This document shows, piece by piece, positions 51,317 through 64,000 of a stretch of DNA of 64,000 nucleotides. Made by a program: the position numbers and the translations under genes. The DNA is from Eudromia elegans (lineage: Eukaryota; Chordata; Aves; Tinamiformes; Tinamidae): assembly GCA_003342815.1 (NCBI GenBank), contig PTEX01000307.1:182751-246750 (forward strand), given 5' to 3'. How positions within the stretch are numbered: the stretch's first letter is position 1; each line of letters opens with the position of its first letter. The notes below the pieces were generated by a model. It did not search any database. It had not been told where the DNA came from and saw nothing but the letters and a program-made list of their open reading frames with translations.

Positions 51317-51780
51317 TTAAGAAAACTGCTGTAAGCGCAAAACAAGCTCAAAGAAAGCTCTGGAAAGGTCCATGGAAGAGATGCCCCGCTCAAAGCTGGC
51401 ACATCCTGAGGCTCTGCAGAGTTGGCCTGAAACCTGTGGGCACTTACTGGCAATGGCAATATGGTCCTTACTGAGCTGTGTGATATGCTCCTGACTCAAG
51501 GGGGCTGCATTGGGGAAAATGGCTTCCTCATGAAGCTTTTGTGTGAAAGCCAAGACTGTCTCTTCTGGGATTTTAAGAAATGTTATTCTGCTGCAATTGG
51601 AGAGAAGGACTTGCTGCCCAGCAGTGTAAGGACACATTATTGCATTTGTGGGCTGTTAGCTCCAGGTGTGATCCCATTTCTCCATCTTATACAGGATTTG
51701 TTATATCGTGAATTCCTGATGTTTTGAATGTTGTGAAGGAGATTTTGATCCAAATGGCAATGATGCTGACAACCAGAACA
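51317..51780. other. Unexplained block with overlapping open frames on both strands
   Basis: The minus strand is open for 106 codons (51637 to 51317) and the plus strand for 88 codons (51461 to 51727). Another minus frame of 69 codons overlaps both. The 106-codon frame has a non-repetitive, protein-like composition (for example IPEETVLAFTQKLHEEAI), but I recognise no family. No splice sites, upstream exons or poly(A) tail support a gene. It could be a decayed processed pseudogene, an unrecognised repeat or chance in a GC-richer stretch. Confidence 0.3.
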
Positions 51781-54678
51781 CTCATTTTTTGGCAACTTGT
51801 CACAGAAACATTGTAAGACAGCAAATAATACAAAAATATGCATTATGACTGGTTTTATATTGGTCTACTGCTATTATGCTAATCTGATGAAAGTCAAAAA
51901 ACGTAGATGGAGGTGAAGAGAACACTTTAATTGTAGCTGAAACTGGTACAACATACTTAATTATCCTCTAGCCTTCTTTTGAAATTTTTTTGCTCTTATT
52001 GCCAACTTTGCCAACTCCACACTGTTTTTGCATTGAGAGCTGTTACTTAGGACATTGGAAAATGTCCTTTCTGTTATGCTGCTTTTTTTTTTCCCCTTCC
52101 GCTCTATTCAGTTCAAGCCTTGTGTAAGCTTGCTTTTATTTTGTGGTTATATTTCAGTAAATCAGAAAATTAACAGGTTGTGCAATTCAAGAAGAGTTAT
52201 TGTTTTTATTTTCACTTTTATTTTACAATTTCTGTTTTTACTTGTCTGGATTTACATATTTGGAGCTGTTGAGTAAGCCCACCAAATTAATAATCCCTCC
52301 CCCCTTTTTATTTCACTAAATGCCATTTTGTACTTTACATACAGAGAGGTTTGATGGAATGGTAATGAAGCCTCCATGTTATAAACTGAACATAGGATCT
52401 TCTTCTTCAAGGAAGAGAGCACTTTTTTTCGGAAGTACTCCTTTTCATTCATACAGAGACTTTACTGTAACAAATGCTGATTTAGATATCCAAGTGAAGA
52501 TCCAGATCAAAATTATTAAGACATTTAAAAGACTTAAAGTTGTCCTAGTGCTGAAATTCCATTTTAAGTATTCACAAAAGGAAACAGGAAGCTTCCTGTA
52601 TGGCTTTACTCATTGATATCTTTGTGCCAAAGGCTCATGCAACCCACAGACTATTCTGTCATCCTTGGAGAAAAAGAATTTTATGGATTCTGGATTTACA
52701 TTAGCTACTGAGTGCTGTAAAATAGTCAATGAGGTACAGTGAGGTAGCTGGTATGTCTGTAAATGCAGGCCTTCTGCTTTCACCAAACTACATTTTATCT
52801 GATAACTTATTGCATTACTATAGTGTTTGTAATTTATAGGTACTAGAGTTATCAGAGAACAACTGGAGTCACTAAGTAATTATATTACATTAATTTACAG
52901 GCTATGAAATAATCTTTTCCTACATCTGGAAAGGTCAATAGAGTGGGCTTGTCTCCCAGAAATATACAGAACCTTTAAAGAACATGTATTTTTTGTGCTG
53001 CATGTTTTATGCTATTAAAAGTATTATTTTGTTGATTTCTTTTTTTCTTTTTTTTTAAATTTATTTTTCAGTTCAAATCTATTATGAACTGTTTCCAAAT
53101 ATGAAACATAAAACCCAGTGTGTTTGCAAGCTTCATGACTGTATCATTATCCAAAAGGTTTGGTGGAGTGAAAAACTACACATGTGTATTTAAAGTAGCA
53201 CCTCTTGCCTTTGTTTGAGTTTCAGGTAACTCTTGTTTAGCAGTGATAGCTTGGCTGTTGTCCAGCAATTTAATTAGCTGTTGTTTGCCTAATCTCTTAG
53301 AACAAATAATGTTATTACTGAATTCAGGGACTCTGAAAATCCCGATCTGACAAAGCAGGCTTAATAATGAAAATCTGTTTTTACATTGTTATTTGTCTTG
53401 GCAAGAACACCGACTAGAACACATACATTTTTCACAAACTAGAAAACATGAAGTTCAGAGTTGCAGTCCCTGAATTGTTCACTCTTCAGAAAAACAGAAC
53501 TGAGCAGGAATTAAAATTGAATGAAAACTGGAATGGGAGTTGAAGAGAAGGGCAAAGTGCACAACAGAGCATCATTGTCTAGAAAGATGCTAATTTATTT
53601 CTCACTGGGTGAAACAGATCTACCGTAACATATCCACATCTGTGGATTTTGAAATGTTTTCAGGCAGAATAATTGTGTAGCATTGAGGCTGGACTTGAGC
53701 CCCCAGGTTGATTTTGTTGCCTGATTTCTTTCAAATCACACAAGCTGGATAGCTTGAGTCTTGTTAAACAGCTGCCAAGAACCGATTTTTGAAGACTAGT
53801 TGTCATAGGGTTGTTTTGGCTTTTTTTTTCCTACTCTTTTTTTTTTTTTTTTTTAGGAGGGTGGGAGGGGAGCAGGGAGTGTGTGGAGGGGAGAAGGGTG
53901 CACAGAGATTAGGACTCTGAAAGAAGAAAAACTATACTTTTACAAACAGACATTTACAAAATACCTGAATTGTGCATTTAAATTTAAATGTTGCTATTCT
54001 TAAGTTTAAATAAAACCACCATGGAAAAGTCAATTAACACCTAAGTGAAATCTGTAGGCTTTCTCATTAAGGATTAAAAGAAAAAAAAAAAAAAGTATGT
54101 ACTCTGATTCACAAGTGCAGACACTAATGTCTTAGAAATTATGAAGTTTATCTGTGGTTGTATAGCACACCCCAGGTGTGTTCTTTTAATGAAAGCAAAG
54201 AAAACCTTCAAAGGAATATGAGAATGATGTGATATGACCATATTTAGGGACAACAAAAAGATTTCTTTAAGGATTTATTAAAATTAGTAAGGTAGTCTTT
54301 TAATTTTGGCAATGTTAGCCTCACCTGATTGAAACCTACTTATTACTTACTTCACTGCTCAAAGCAATTATTTTCAGTGCTACTGGTTTCTACTTTTTTA
54401 AAGTACACTTTTTCCCTAGATTTTTAGAGTATTCCAAAATAAAACACCATATTATTATGTGAAAAATACGCTTATTGCTACTGATAATATTTTCTTACCT
54501 GTTCAAAGGGAAGTGTTCCATATATTGCATTCATCCAAATAGATCACAATGATTTGAGTTGTTTTTTTCTCTTTTGCATTTCAGATAAGCACAACAGATT
54601 AGGTGGTTTTATCAGCTCTTCCAAATTGTTTGTTGAAGATAAGAGACAATAGATGAGATACACTTGCACGTAGAGATG

Positions 54679-54724
54679 AATGTAGATATAAATGTAGATA
54701 TAAATGTAGAATGTAGATATAAAC
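54679..54724. repeat. 12-bp tandem repeat, AATGTAGATATA
   Basis: Nearly four units, the third cut short by a deletion. Its reverse complement creates a tyrosine- and isoleucine-rich stretch in a spurious minus-strand frame. Confidence 0.85.
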
Positions 54725-55134
54725 TGACCACAAATACATTTAAAGTTTAAACTAATTTTGGAATATGAGGAGTGTCCTGTTAGAAGGAGCTTGTGAAGCA
54801 CAATTTCCAGAGGGAATTTCAGAACAATTTAAGTGACCTTGAGATAGTTATTAATTTAAGAATCTCTACTACCTTTATTGCTTGAGGTGATGACTAAACC
54901 ATTGACCCAAAGCCCCAGCTCAGTTGTGTCATTAAGAAGAATGAATTATTTTCCTGGAAAATATTGAGAGGAGAAAAAGTAGGTGGGGTTTTTTTTTATG
55001 TTGTACTTAGTTTTTTGTTTTGTTTATTTTTGTTTATTCATTTTTATGAGAATGATTTTTTTTTTTTCCAGGAAAAAAAAGGGAACAGTTCTGCACTGAA
55101 GATGTATTGTGTTTAATTGGGAAAATAGATTCAA

Positions 55135-55206
55135 TCAATGAAGTGTGAAAAAGAAGGATTTTAATCCTGCTTTAAGTGCAAATCTTAAAGCAGCCTTAAC
55201 TATGGA
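55135..55206 (+). repeat. Diverged dispersed repeat, copy B
   Basis: Partner of 47915-47985 in the same orientation, 7.2 kb away; 36 of 43 core positions match. Upstream GTGAAAAAGAAGG also resembles ATGAAATGGAAGA in copy A. Confidence 0.55.
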
Positions 55207-55541
55207 ATACCTATATTTCTATAATATAATATTTCCATAATAATAAAAAGCGATATTATTTAGAGTATATATGTAATTATGTGAAATGTTCTAAGTTAAT
55301 TGAGACCTGCATTTTAATTTTGAGCATTTGATCCTTGTTATTAAAAACAGCCTTTCCATCTTTCTTCTACCACCACTTACAAAATCTTTTCTGAGGAAAC
55401 AGAAAACAAGACTCTGGAGAATTAGTTTTTTGCAGATCTAGGGATTATTACTTATGTGCCTCATCCAATTCAAATTGTTTGATTATGTGTGTGAAACAAT
55501 ATGCCATATGCCAAATTGTGAGGTTTAATTCCATCAAAGTT

Positions 55542-55562
55542 CACACATATGACATATGTGTG
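55542..55562. repeat. Perfect 10-bp palindrome arms around one base
   Basis: CACACATATG (55542-55551), a single A, then CATATGTGTG (55553-55562). Contains two CATATG E-box-type hexamers; the role is unknown. Confidence 0.85.
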
Positions 55563-55653
55563 TCTTATGTTTTATTTTCTTGGCTACCGTTTTTGGTTGG
55601 TGCAACATTAAAGCACTGGTTAGCAGGTACCATTTCAGGACATACCTATGTTC

Positions 55654-55690
55654 TGTTTTCTTTATGGCTCTTATGTTTTCTTTATGGCTC
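55654..55690. repeat. 17-bp exact direct repeat, period 20
   Basis: TGTTTTCTTTATGGCTC occurs at 55654-55670 and 55674-55690. The lack of differences suggests a recent local duplication. Confidence 0.9.
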
Positions 55691-58380
55691 GCTCTTTGTT
55701 AGCTTGGCCATCATACTATGACTTTTTATAAACAAAAATAATCATATGGAAAAATTTTGACTTTAATTTCAGAGAGTGGCTGAAAGAAAATGGATATCTA
55801 ATGGAATCTTTCACTCAAGGATCATTCATATTAGTCAGGTCTTTTCAATAGACATATAATCTCTTTTGATGATGATGGAATGGACGGAACTTTATTTCCT
55901 ATAGCTAAGCAACAGGCATAATTAAACTCTTTCTTCAGGTATGTTTATTGCTACTAAAGTTCAAACCTTAGAGAAAGGTGGTAATTAAACTGCTGATGAC
56001 CCCATAAGAGCTAACTTTCCTTACAGACAGCAACACAGCAGTGTAGAAAGCATTGCACAGCTGGAGTCAATTTTATGACCAAACTCAAGCTTTCCTTGAT
56101 ATTGAGAAGACTGTCTTGAGGAGAAGCTTGATAAACAGTATTTCTTAGTCCATTTACAATCCTGAGTGTAAAATAAGACAAGTCAACTGGGAGACACATA
56201 TGATTTCTCCTACTGCTTGGCTAATGTGCCGCAAAAATGCCATGTGAACAGCCACTCTGAGCCCCTGGAGTAGCACCAATTTATTACTGTAAAATGGAGC
56301 AAGGAATGACACTTGGCACAAAACCCAGGAGCGGGAATGGAGGGTGCATGGCATGAAAAAAAAATGAATGAGGGGTTAATGTGACTTGCTTGAGTGACTC
56401 CAGAAATCAAGCTGCTCTTTAAAACACAAGTAGAAATTATTCTTTGTCCTAAGATGCCTACACTGGCAGTTGTGGGCATTGCAGATCTCTGAACTGCCAT
56501 CTGCATACTCTCACTAGCACAGAGTAGCTCCCAGCCTGAAATTTAGCAATTTGGGGACTATACTAATAAGGGGCTGACATGCCCAGTCAGCTCAGGTCAG
56601 GGTAACTGAGCTCATCTTGCCTTGTGTTATAAATGAATATATGCTCTTTATTTTTTTTTTCCCCCACTCAGAATACATGTGGATGAAAATATATGTATAT
56701 AATCACGTAATCACAAAACTGGAATGCTCAAGGTATTTTCATTTGAATTAATAGAAGTTGCAGAAAGTCCAGGCAAAATTAATATTTGAATTATCGGAAA
56801 GAACTTTGCACTCTCCTGTACTGTGAATCTCCTTCCTGTTTTTGAATTGCTAGAAATTCAAAAGGGAATACTGTAGTTTTAGGCTGACCTGTATCTCCTT
56901 ATGTCTTTTTACCAGAGATGACAGTCATTTCTGGGAATAAAATAAACCTTATCCTAACAATACAGTAATTTAATCAAATTCAATGTTTGAAAGCTTTCTA
57001 AATTCAAGGGTTCTAAATATCACATGTCCAGAAAAGAAAAGCTTGGGGAAGAAAATATGAACTCTTTTTGGAGGTTATTCTTGTTTTGGGAGGGGGAAAA
57101 AAAAAGGAGGATTGCCTTTTTCTGGCAGGAAACATGCCTAGGCCTTTCTCTGTCTCCTCTTGGATGTATAAACAGAATAAATTCAGTTACTGGCTCTGTG
57201 GATGATGGGATCAACGCCTATTTGTCTGCTTTAGTCACCGCTTCTTTCTTCTGGCATAAATCTGAGTCTCTGTTTGTACCTCCCATACATTACTAGCAGC
57301 AGGCGATGACTCCAGTGACCCTGAGCTTGCAGAGCTCCAGGTTGTGCTGAAATTTCAGTCTCATCAGTAATCCTGACCCAGCGCAGCAGAACTCGTCATG
57401 AATAATTAAAGTGTGTGTTTATGTGTGCATATATGTGCCGAGCGGGAGACAGATGGTGGATGGAAGGTGGATTAGCTACTAAATTGAACAATCTCTGAAG
57501 AAATTTTAAGCAATCACAGATCAAAAACTATTTCAGCCCCGTGACCTTATCTTGAAAAATATACCAGGGTTTTCTTTACCTTAGTGCATTTGAGGTAGTA
57601 TAAAGGCTGCGCAGAGATCAAACAGAGTGAACCATCACTCAATAAAAGTTTCTCTCAGTGGAATATTTGGGTTATAAGGTGCTCTTACAACCCTTTCTAA
57701 TTTCATTGAATTCCTTTATAAAAATGTTCATTCCGTCAGTGACTGGAATGCCTTAGTATGACTTCTATTAGGCACTTCTTTTTTTTTTTTTTTTTACATT
57801 GGAGAATTTTCAAACAGTTCCAAACAGTTGCTTACTTATTTAGGACAAATAAAAACAATTCAAATTGAGGGATTTTTCCTGATCATGGCATGAACTGTGG
57901 TGCATAATGTAAGGAAAACTGACAGCAATAACAAAAAGACCACCCAGTCCTAATCTGAAAATTCTTTTTTGATATCAAGCTTATCATTATTTTTTTCCCA
58001 GTTTTGTTACACAATTTTGTCTGTCTTTAGAGATGCCTGCACCTATTACCTACAGTTGTTTGTCTATGGCTAGCTATCAACTCTCTGCTAGTTATTCCTA
58101 GCAGATGATTTCCCATCTCCCAGCCAAACTGTTGCACCGAGGAAGAAGAAACTTCCTTCTGGCTGACTAGCAACAAAACCAGCAATGGGATGAGTTCTCT
58201 GTAAATACAGTACAGACAGTACAGTAAATGCAGACTGAACATAGGTAAAAGAATGAAGCAGGAGCCCACCACTGAGCTGAATTATCTTTCCTGCCTTCAG
58301 AAATGCCACTGAAATGCAATTCAGTATGCCTGTCTTATATGCAACCTTATAACTATACAGTTAGTGCAAGACTCTCTTTT

Positions 58381-58420
58381 TGAAACAAAATTGAATATAT
58401 TGAAACAAAATTGAATATAT
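58381..58420. repeat. Exact 20-bp tandem duplication
   Basis: TGAAACAAAATTGAATATAT is present twice with no spacer and no mismatch, indicating a recent duplication. Confidence 0.95.
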
Positions 58421-58828
58421 TTTTGATGGTCACTGCTGCCCATTACACAGAACAGGACAGGTCCCTCAGACAGACCGGAAGTAGAAACATAACTTTTGAA
58501 GTAATTTGTGGCATTTCATATTGAAGTGAATTAAAGCAATTTTTGAAGTAAATCAGCATGAAATGGTGCTTCCTTTTAATCTTTGAAAATTGTGATTCTG
58601 ATGTCTGAGGCCTAAGCAGTTCTCTTTGCTGAACTCTTTACCCACTTATTTAAATATTTTCCATCATTTATGGACATTTTATGGCTGCAGGGATTTTGTG
58701 TGAGATGACTATGCTTATGGAAAATCTGAGCCATTTGACCTGGCCAGCCATTGCTGATGCCTTATGGCACATTAGTGAAATGCAGTCCCAGAAGAAAGTA
58801 AATATTGTCTCTGTGTGTTCAACCAGAA

Positions 58829-58861
58829 TTAAAAATAAAATAAATAAAATAAAATAAAATA
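58829..58861. repeat. (AAAAT)n simple repeat
   Basis: AAAAT pentamers with one shortened unit. Simple sequence. Confidence 0.9.
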
Positions 58862-60320
58862 TCAAAAAAAATTGGATTGAAGATGACAAATATTTCTTTT
58901 TGAAAATATTCTTGGTATCTCTTTCAAAAAAAAAAACTTTTATATTCACTGAATCAGGATGTGAAATATATTCAAATTTAAGAATATTTACTGGGAAAAG
59001 GCACTGTCTTGTTCTCTACATCTTCCATACTTTTTAAATTTTGCATATATTCAGGGACACAGCATATAGAGGTAAAGAGAAATGCTCTAATATTCTGATT
59101 TGTGACTTAGAAATTCATTGCAATGAGGCACATCACCTGATCCATAAAGGCACATGACAAAACTTTTTATTTGAATACCATAGGATTTGCTCTCTTAACT
59201 TAATTAAATCCAGACTGATTTCTTTAGATTCACTTCAGCCAAAGTATTCATGCTAATCTTTAAAGTAAGCTTTGGTGAAAGGAGCAAAGTTTTCTTCTCA
59301 AACTCAAATAGTAATGATTTTCATTTCCTTTACCTAATGAGATTAAAGTACTGAACTACTGTATTACTCTGGTGGCCTCTTTCTCCTTGGTAAGCTGTCT
59401 CAAGTGTGGCAAACATGTGGCATGTGGGAACAGAGGAAATGTCAAACTGGGAAGCAAAGATTTACAAAATGTAATATCTTTTGCAAGCTTTAGCTTCCAG
59501 ACTTAATATGGACAAAAAAAAAGGAAGCAAAATGCCAGATGCTCTAATAACATGAGTTCTTCTAAAATGAACAGAAAGTACAAACAGATTTATAATGACT
59601 TTTTATAATCCCTGGAGTGTAGATTTACTGTAGTTAATATTTTCTCTTTAAAGTTCAGCTAATATTGTTGTTCCTTGCTAAGTCTTTCTGAGGTTCCTAT
59701 CGGCTTTAAACTACCATGTTTTGTACTTGGTATTATCTGAAAGAAAAGAACATATATCATTAAAACTTCCTCTGTAACAATGAATTTTGTTGCATAAGGA
59801 AATGTGTTCTTTGTTTAGCAGATTAATGTTAAATTATCCCTGTGTTCCATGTGTCTGGAAGATTATCCTGCAATTTTGTAAAACATGGCATGATTTTTTT
59901 TTCCTGAAATCTTTTTCTATTCCACTTTTGGTAGCCATTAAATAATGGTACATTTTACATAAAAAGGGGCCTACTTTAATTAACAAATTTCAAACTGGCA
60001 TAATCTATGTTTCTTATTTGCCTGGTTTGTATTTTCTGTTTGTTGTGGTCCCAGGTGCTGCACTGTGTGCTGGTAGGAAGCTGCCGAGTGATATCAAGAG
60101 CTGATTTTGCTCTTGCTGTTGATGGCTTCACATAGAACCTTTTAAAGGGCTCCTGAAAGCAAAAGGATATTTTAAAGAAAATGAAAATGTGTCCCTCTTT
60201 GCACCTTGGACACTTGTAGCTTATACAGAGATTATTACACCAAAGTGTATGCATTTCATTTATATTTGCAGGAATGTTTTTCTGCTTGTTAAGACAGATA
60301 GTCATGCAACAAATAGCACC

Positions 60321-60370
60321 ATATATATGTGTGTGTATCTATCTATCTATCTGTATATATATATATATTT
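60321..60370. repeat. Compound (AT)n/(GT)n/(TATC)n microsatellite
   Basis: ATATATATGTGTGTG passes into about four TATC units and then a (TA)n run. Likely polymorphic. Confidence 0.9.
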
Positions 60371-62573
60371 CTGTTAAAAGGACAACTACATTTTCAGCAA
60401 ATCTGCCTCCTGCTGAAGAGATAACTTTGTGGATTTTTTTTTTTTTTTTAAGTTTGGCCGTAGTGCCATGTGAATCCTGGTCTAGCCCAGTACATGGGAA
60501 AATCTGTACTCTCTCAGTGCAGCTGTGAGCATCACATCCATCCATGGGGCAGACATTACATCTGCCTGCAGATCCAGCAGGTTATTCTTTCCTCCAGTCT
60601 TTAAAAAGATCATAGAGCATTTCAAAAAAACACTAATGACCAAAGCAGTATTCAATTGATTTCTGAAGGTGTGCTGTAGGTGTCAAATGAATATATCAAT
60701 ACAAATATTGACATCGTGTTCCAGGAACACTGTAATTTCTTTCTAAGTTACTGTGTGTGCAAATATGATGCAGTGACATGCACATACAATGAAGGTTACT
60801 TAAAAACTCTTGTCAGCTTTGGGTGAGTTCAAACAACTTTGTCATACTGAGTAGAGTCTAATAGGACCACCTATAGGTTCTAAGTAGTCCCTGTTATCAA
60901 TAAGAGCTTAATGCAGATAGTGTACTTTGGTAAAAACAGTGATACTGTAAATCCAAGGTCATTGTTTCAGTATGTTAATTCCACCCCAGTATTTTAACAA
61001 TGGAAGTAGTATCGAACAGATTAATAAACAGAAATATGTAATTTCTGGTATGTGTCATTGCAGCAACCTCATGGCTACCTATACTTTATTATATTTCTAG
61101 AACTTTAATCTTTGCAGTTTAAATAGACAGATATACTTTGATGCAAAATCTGGTTGCAATAAACAGCATTTATTTGGGTCTCAGCTCTTCTGAAGCACAT
61201 ATTATTTTCATTTCCACATGGTCCCAGTCACACAGTCATGTTACTGCCGCTTAAGAGATTTCCATCCTACTGCTAAATCACAGCAACAAGATGTTTACAC
61301 TCTTTATGGCATATGTGATAATTCGATTAGTTTTAATCTTTGTGTATTATCTGTTGAATTGCCTCCTACTTGCTGCAAGTGGAGAGCCATCATATGTTTA
61401 GTTATTACAATTCAGCTGATACTCAGAAATTTGCCTATGAAGTTGAGTTCTTTATAGGAGGAAAGTGAACAAAGGTGTAAAGTGTAGTGGCTATTCCAGA
61501 ATGAGGAAATCCTCAATCTCTGTCATAATTTCCAAAACGAGCCTACTGGAGAACAGGATGAGTTTTGAGAAGCAGTTTCGATAATAAGAGATTATGGAAG
61601 AGATTAGATAATAAGCCATCTGCTATACAACATGACACACCAGTATGCTCCAGGGATTCTCCTTGTTTAGAAATCTTTGTTCTTAAAAAAAAAAAAAGCA
61701 TTCTGGCTTGTCTTTGTTTAATTTTTAGAAATCAGTTTAACTGCTCCCTGTGGTATTTACTCTAAGTAGTTTTATTTCATTTTAATTTTTTTTTCAGTCA
61801 TTTGTAATGCTTCAGGGAAATCTAAGACCAATGCACCCCAAACTTGAGTTCCTCCCAGCAATAATGTAGCTATTCTGTGCCTAAGTAGTACAGCATATGA
61901 TTGAAATTTCATGACAGTAGCATGAGTAGAAGTTATCTTTCAAAACAAATTGTGGTAAATTTGAGGCGCAGATAAGGAAAATACTTATGTTTTTAGATGC
62001 AGAAAAATTCCCTCTTTCCTGCTGAAAAGACGTAGGCTGCCGAATTGCCTTCAAATAAGAAAGTCTACTGACTAAAATAAGGAAGAAACAATACATTTCT
62101 AATGGGCAGTGCTGTTTAATATAACACTTTGTAAGACCAACTGCTTTATGGCTGCAATATAGAGTAAGTTGCCACTTCTATGCTGTACGAGTAAATACAC
62201 AGAGATCTTCTAATGTCAAAGGTGAATATTTGAGAGGAGTCCATGCAAACACAGAAAATCAGGAACCAGAGAGACCAAGGAGAAACATGGGCTAGGCTAC
62301 TTTGCAGTGTATACTGAGATTTATTTTACATATCATGTTGAAGCGCAGATGAGAGCTAGCAGAGAGATAGGACCAAATGAGCATTAGGGAGGAAGTCTTG
62401 GTTGTTTTAGAATAGAATTTTATGAAGTTTGACATACACTCATTCTTTCTATAGCTACCCTAACTTGCGTAGGATATACATTCTCTTCTTTCTTAAAATA
62501 TTTTTCATGTTTTAAACTTTTCTACAAGGTAATGGCGTAGTTACAGGGATGATATTAATTCAGACCACAAAAG

Positions 62574-62595
62574 AAAACAAACAAACAAACAAAAC
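62574..62595. repeat. (CAAA)n microsatellite
   Basis: About five ACAA/CAAA units. Simple sequence. Confidence 0.88.
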
Positions 62596-64000
62596 TATTA
62601 AATAGAGCTTGTAAGAGAAATAATTGCATAAAAACTTCCTGCCTTGGAGACATACAAGTATTTTCAATCTTCTTGTGACTTCTCAATATATATACGTAGT
62701 GCTATGCCTAGTCACATATGCTCTGTTTTACCTTAATGCTGTATTCTGGAGTCAGGAAAAAATATTCTACAGTCAGTCGTATTTTAAACTAATTTATTGC
62801 AAGCCATAGTTTTATTTCTCTAGTATTGCTCTCTTTGCAGACTAGTATATTTGCCATGGTCACCTAACTCCCAAATCTGCCACTTCTAAAGCTTTTCTCA
62901 GGTGAGGCTGGGAAAAAATTGTAATTATAAGGAGCTAAGGTCTTTAATAGATGATACTACCAAAAATAATTTTGCTGCCTCCCTCACATGTCCTTCAGCG
63001 CCTTCATTTTCTCTTCATGCCAACTAACACACTTTCAGATCAAGATCAAAATATGCAAGTTTTTAGCCTACAAGTATTTTTCGCGAGAGTTATCAAGAGA
63101 ATGAAAAGTAGGAGTTCAAAATAAAAGTGCTGTCTCCATCAGAACTGCAGCATACTAATGTGTAAAGTTGTAAGAGCAAGCTTAGTGGAAGAGAAAATTT
63201 AATCATGTATAAAATATACTTGACATGGTCATTTGAAAACATTAGTACTAATGATAAATCCATTTTTTTCATGTTTCTAATTTTATACTGGAACTCCCTT
63301 GAAAATGCAACATCTGAGTGATCTAAAAATAGATCTGACCACATTCCTTTCCTCAGCTAGCAGTGCTTGTTGCCTTTATAGCGCTGTTTCTTCATGCCCA
63401 TGCACATTAGAGTTCTTTTTTTTTATTTCAAATAAAAGGATACACAGACCAAAAAAAACTTCCCAAATTCTGTTGCAAATAGCTAATATGTTCAGAAAAC
63501 CTTGAACTGGCTGACAAATAAATGGAAGGCACACAGTGACATTGCATAAACCTCCTTTCTGTAGGATATTAGATTAAGAGTGGAAGAGAAAGAACACATA
63601 AATAATAATAAAAAAGAATCTAATAATTTTTGGTTTCTATGAAAATAAATGCAATAAATTTTGAAGAGTTTACTGTTAGTGAATTACTGTTCTGGATATT
63701 TTAGGAGAATTGTTTTCAACCAATACCAATACCTGAACTAAATTGTTTAGATAGATCAGGAAGTTAGATTTCCACAAATGCCTTGGAAACATGGAGACTT
63801 CCATTATCTCTCAGAGCTAGAAATTGAAGTTTTTGAACTAGGATGGGTTGTAGCAATGGACCCAGGAGTCAGCAGCTCAATTTGTTCTTTCTCAGCACTG
63901 AATTTTCCCTTGAAAATGGTGCATATGGTCCTGAAAAATAAAAGAGAAGACCCTGTCAGAAATGTTAAATATTGTGTGTGTGTCCTATCAGCAGATGCAG

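Larger units (their letters stand above)
50753..55134. other. Non-coding DNA, no gene seen
   Basis: Contains a GC-richer block at 50900-51130 and an unexplained block of overlapping frames at 51317-51780. A less random block lies at 53240-53410 and a 12-bp tandem repeat at 54679-54724. A T16 run near 53838 is followed by a G-rich stretch to about 53900. No exon or element is recognised. Confidence 0.65.
55207..64000. other. AT-rich non-coding DNA, no gene seen
   Basis: Holds several small exact duplications and microsatellites listed separately and a T17 run near 57779. Frames are short and featureless. The mixed-composition block at 57380-57545 is discussed in the findings. The window ends without reaching a recognisable gene. 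Confidence 0.7.

Noticed and set aside
52055-52276. Hydrophobic 73-codon frame resembling a membrane segment
   Set aside because: T-rich DNA encodes Phe/Leu-rich frames by chance; there is no supporting context.

Overview
The window reads as nuclear DNA of a bird. The evidence is four fragments of the CR1 LINE retrotransposon, including the characteristic 3' end with its short ATTCTATGA/ATTCTGTGA-type terminal repeats and the C-terminal part of its ORF2 protein, and two LTR-like blocks of avian endogenous-retrovirus type. The rest is AT-rich, microsatellite-poor DNA with long A/T runs. Nothing looks prokaryotic, and I see no convincing host protein-coding exon, rRNA, tRNA or CRISPR array. Almost all open frames are short chance frames or lie inside the repeats. 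The window is best described as a gene desert or the inside of a very large intron; the sequence alone cannot tell which.

Layout. 1-6790: AT-rich non-coding DNA with a nested AT palindrome (3589-3661). 6791-7780: a probable solo LTR on the minus strand, with TGT...ACA ends, a TATA-like box and a poly(A) signal. 10470-10950: a second, unrelated LTR-like block, also minus. 11317-11396: a precursor-sized hairpin with 24-bp arms. 15084-15139: a double poly(A) run. 21294-21662: a diverged 65-bp tandem repeat of about six units, followed at once by a CR1 3' end (21675-21974, plus). 24440-25960: an old, internally deleted CR1 with endonuclease-region and C-terminal sequence (plus). 29310-29812: the best preserved CR1 3' fragment, with an unbroken 139-codon frame (minus). 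50591-50752: a short CR1 3' end (minus). Between these lie non-coding stretches with scattered microsatellites, small perfect inverted repeats and a few blocks that look less random (13.7, 15.7, 32.1-32.5, 34.4, 51.3-51.8, 53.3 and 57.4 kb). These could be conserved non-coding elements or unrecognised old repeats.

No gene set works together here, and I found no evidence of a new biological system. The items most worth a check are the 65-bp tandem array, the 11.3-kb hairpin, the duplicated TATA-like box in the first LTR, and a diverged dispersed repeat found at 47.9 and 55.1 kb. All repeat-family calls rest on my recognition of the sequence; no database search was run.
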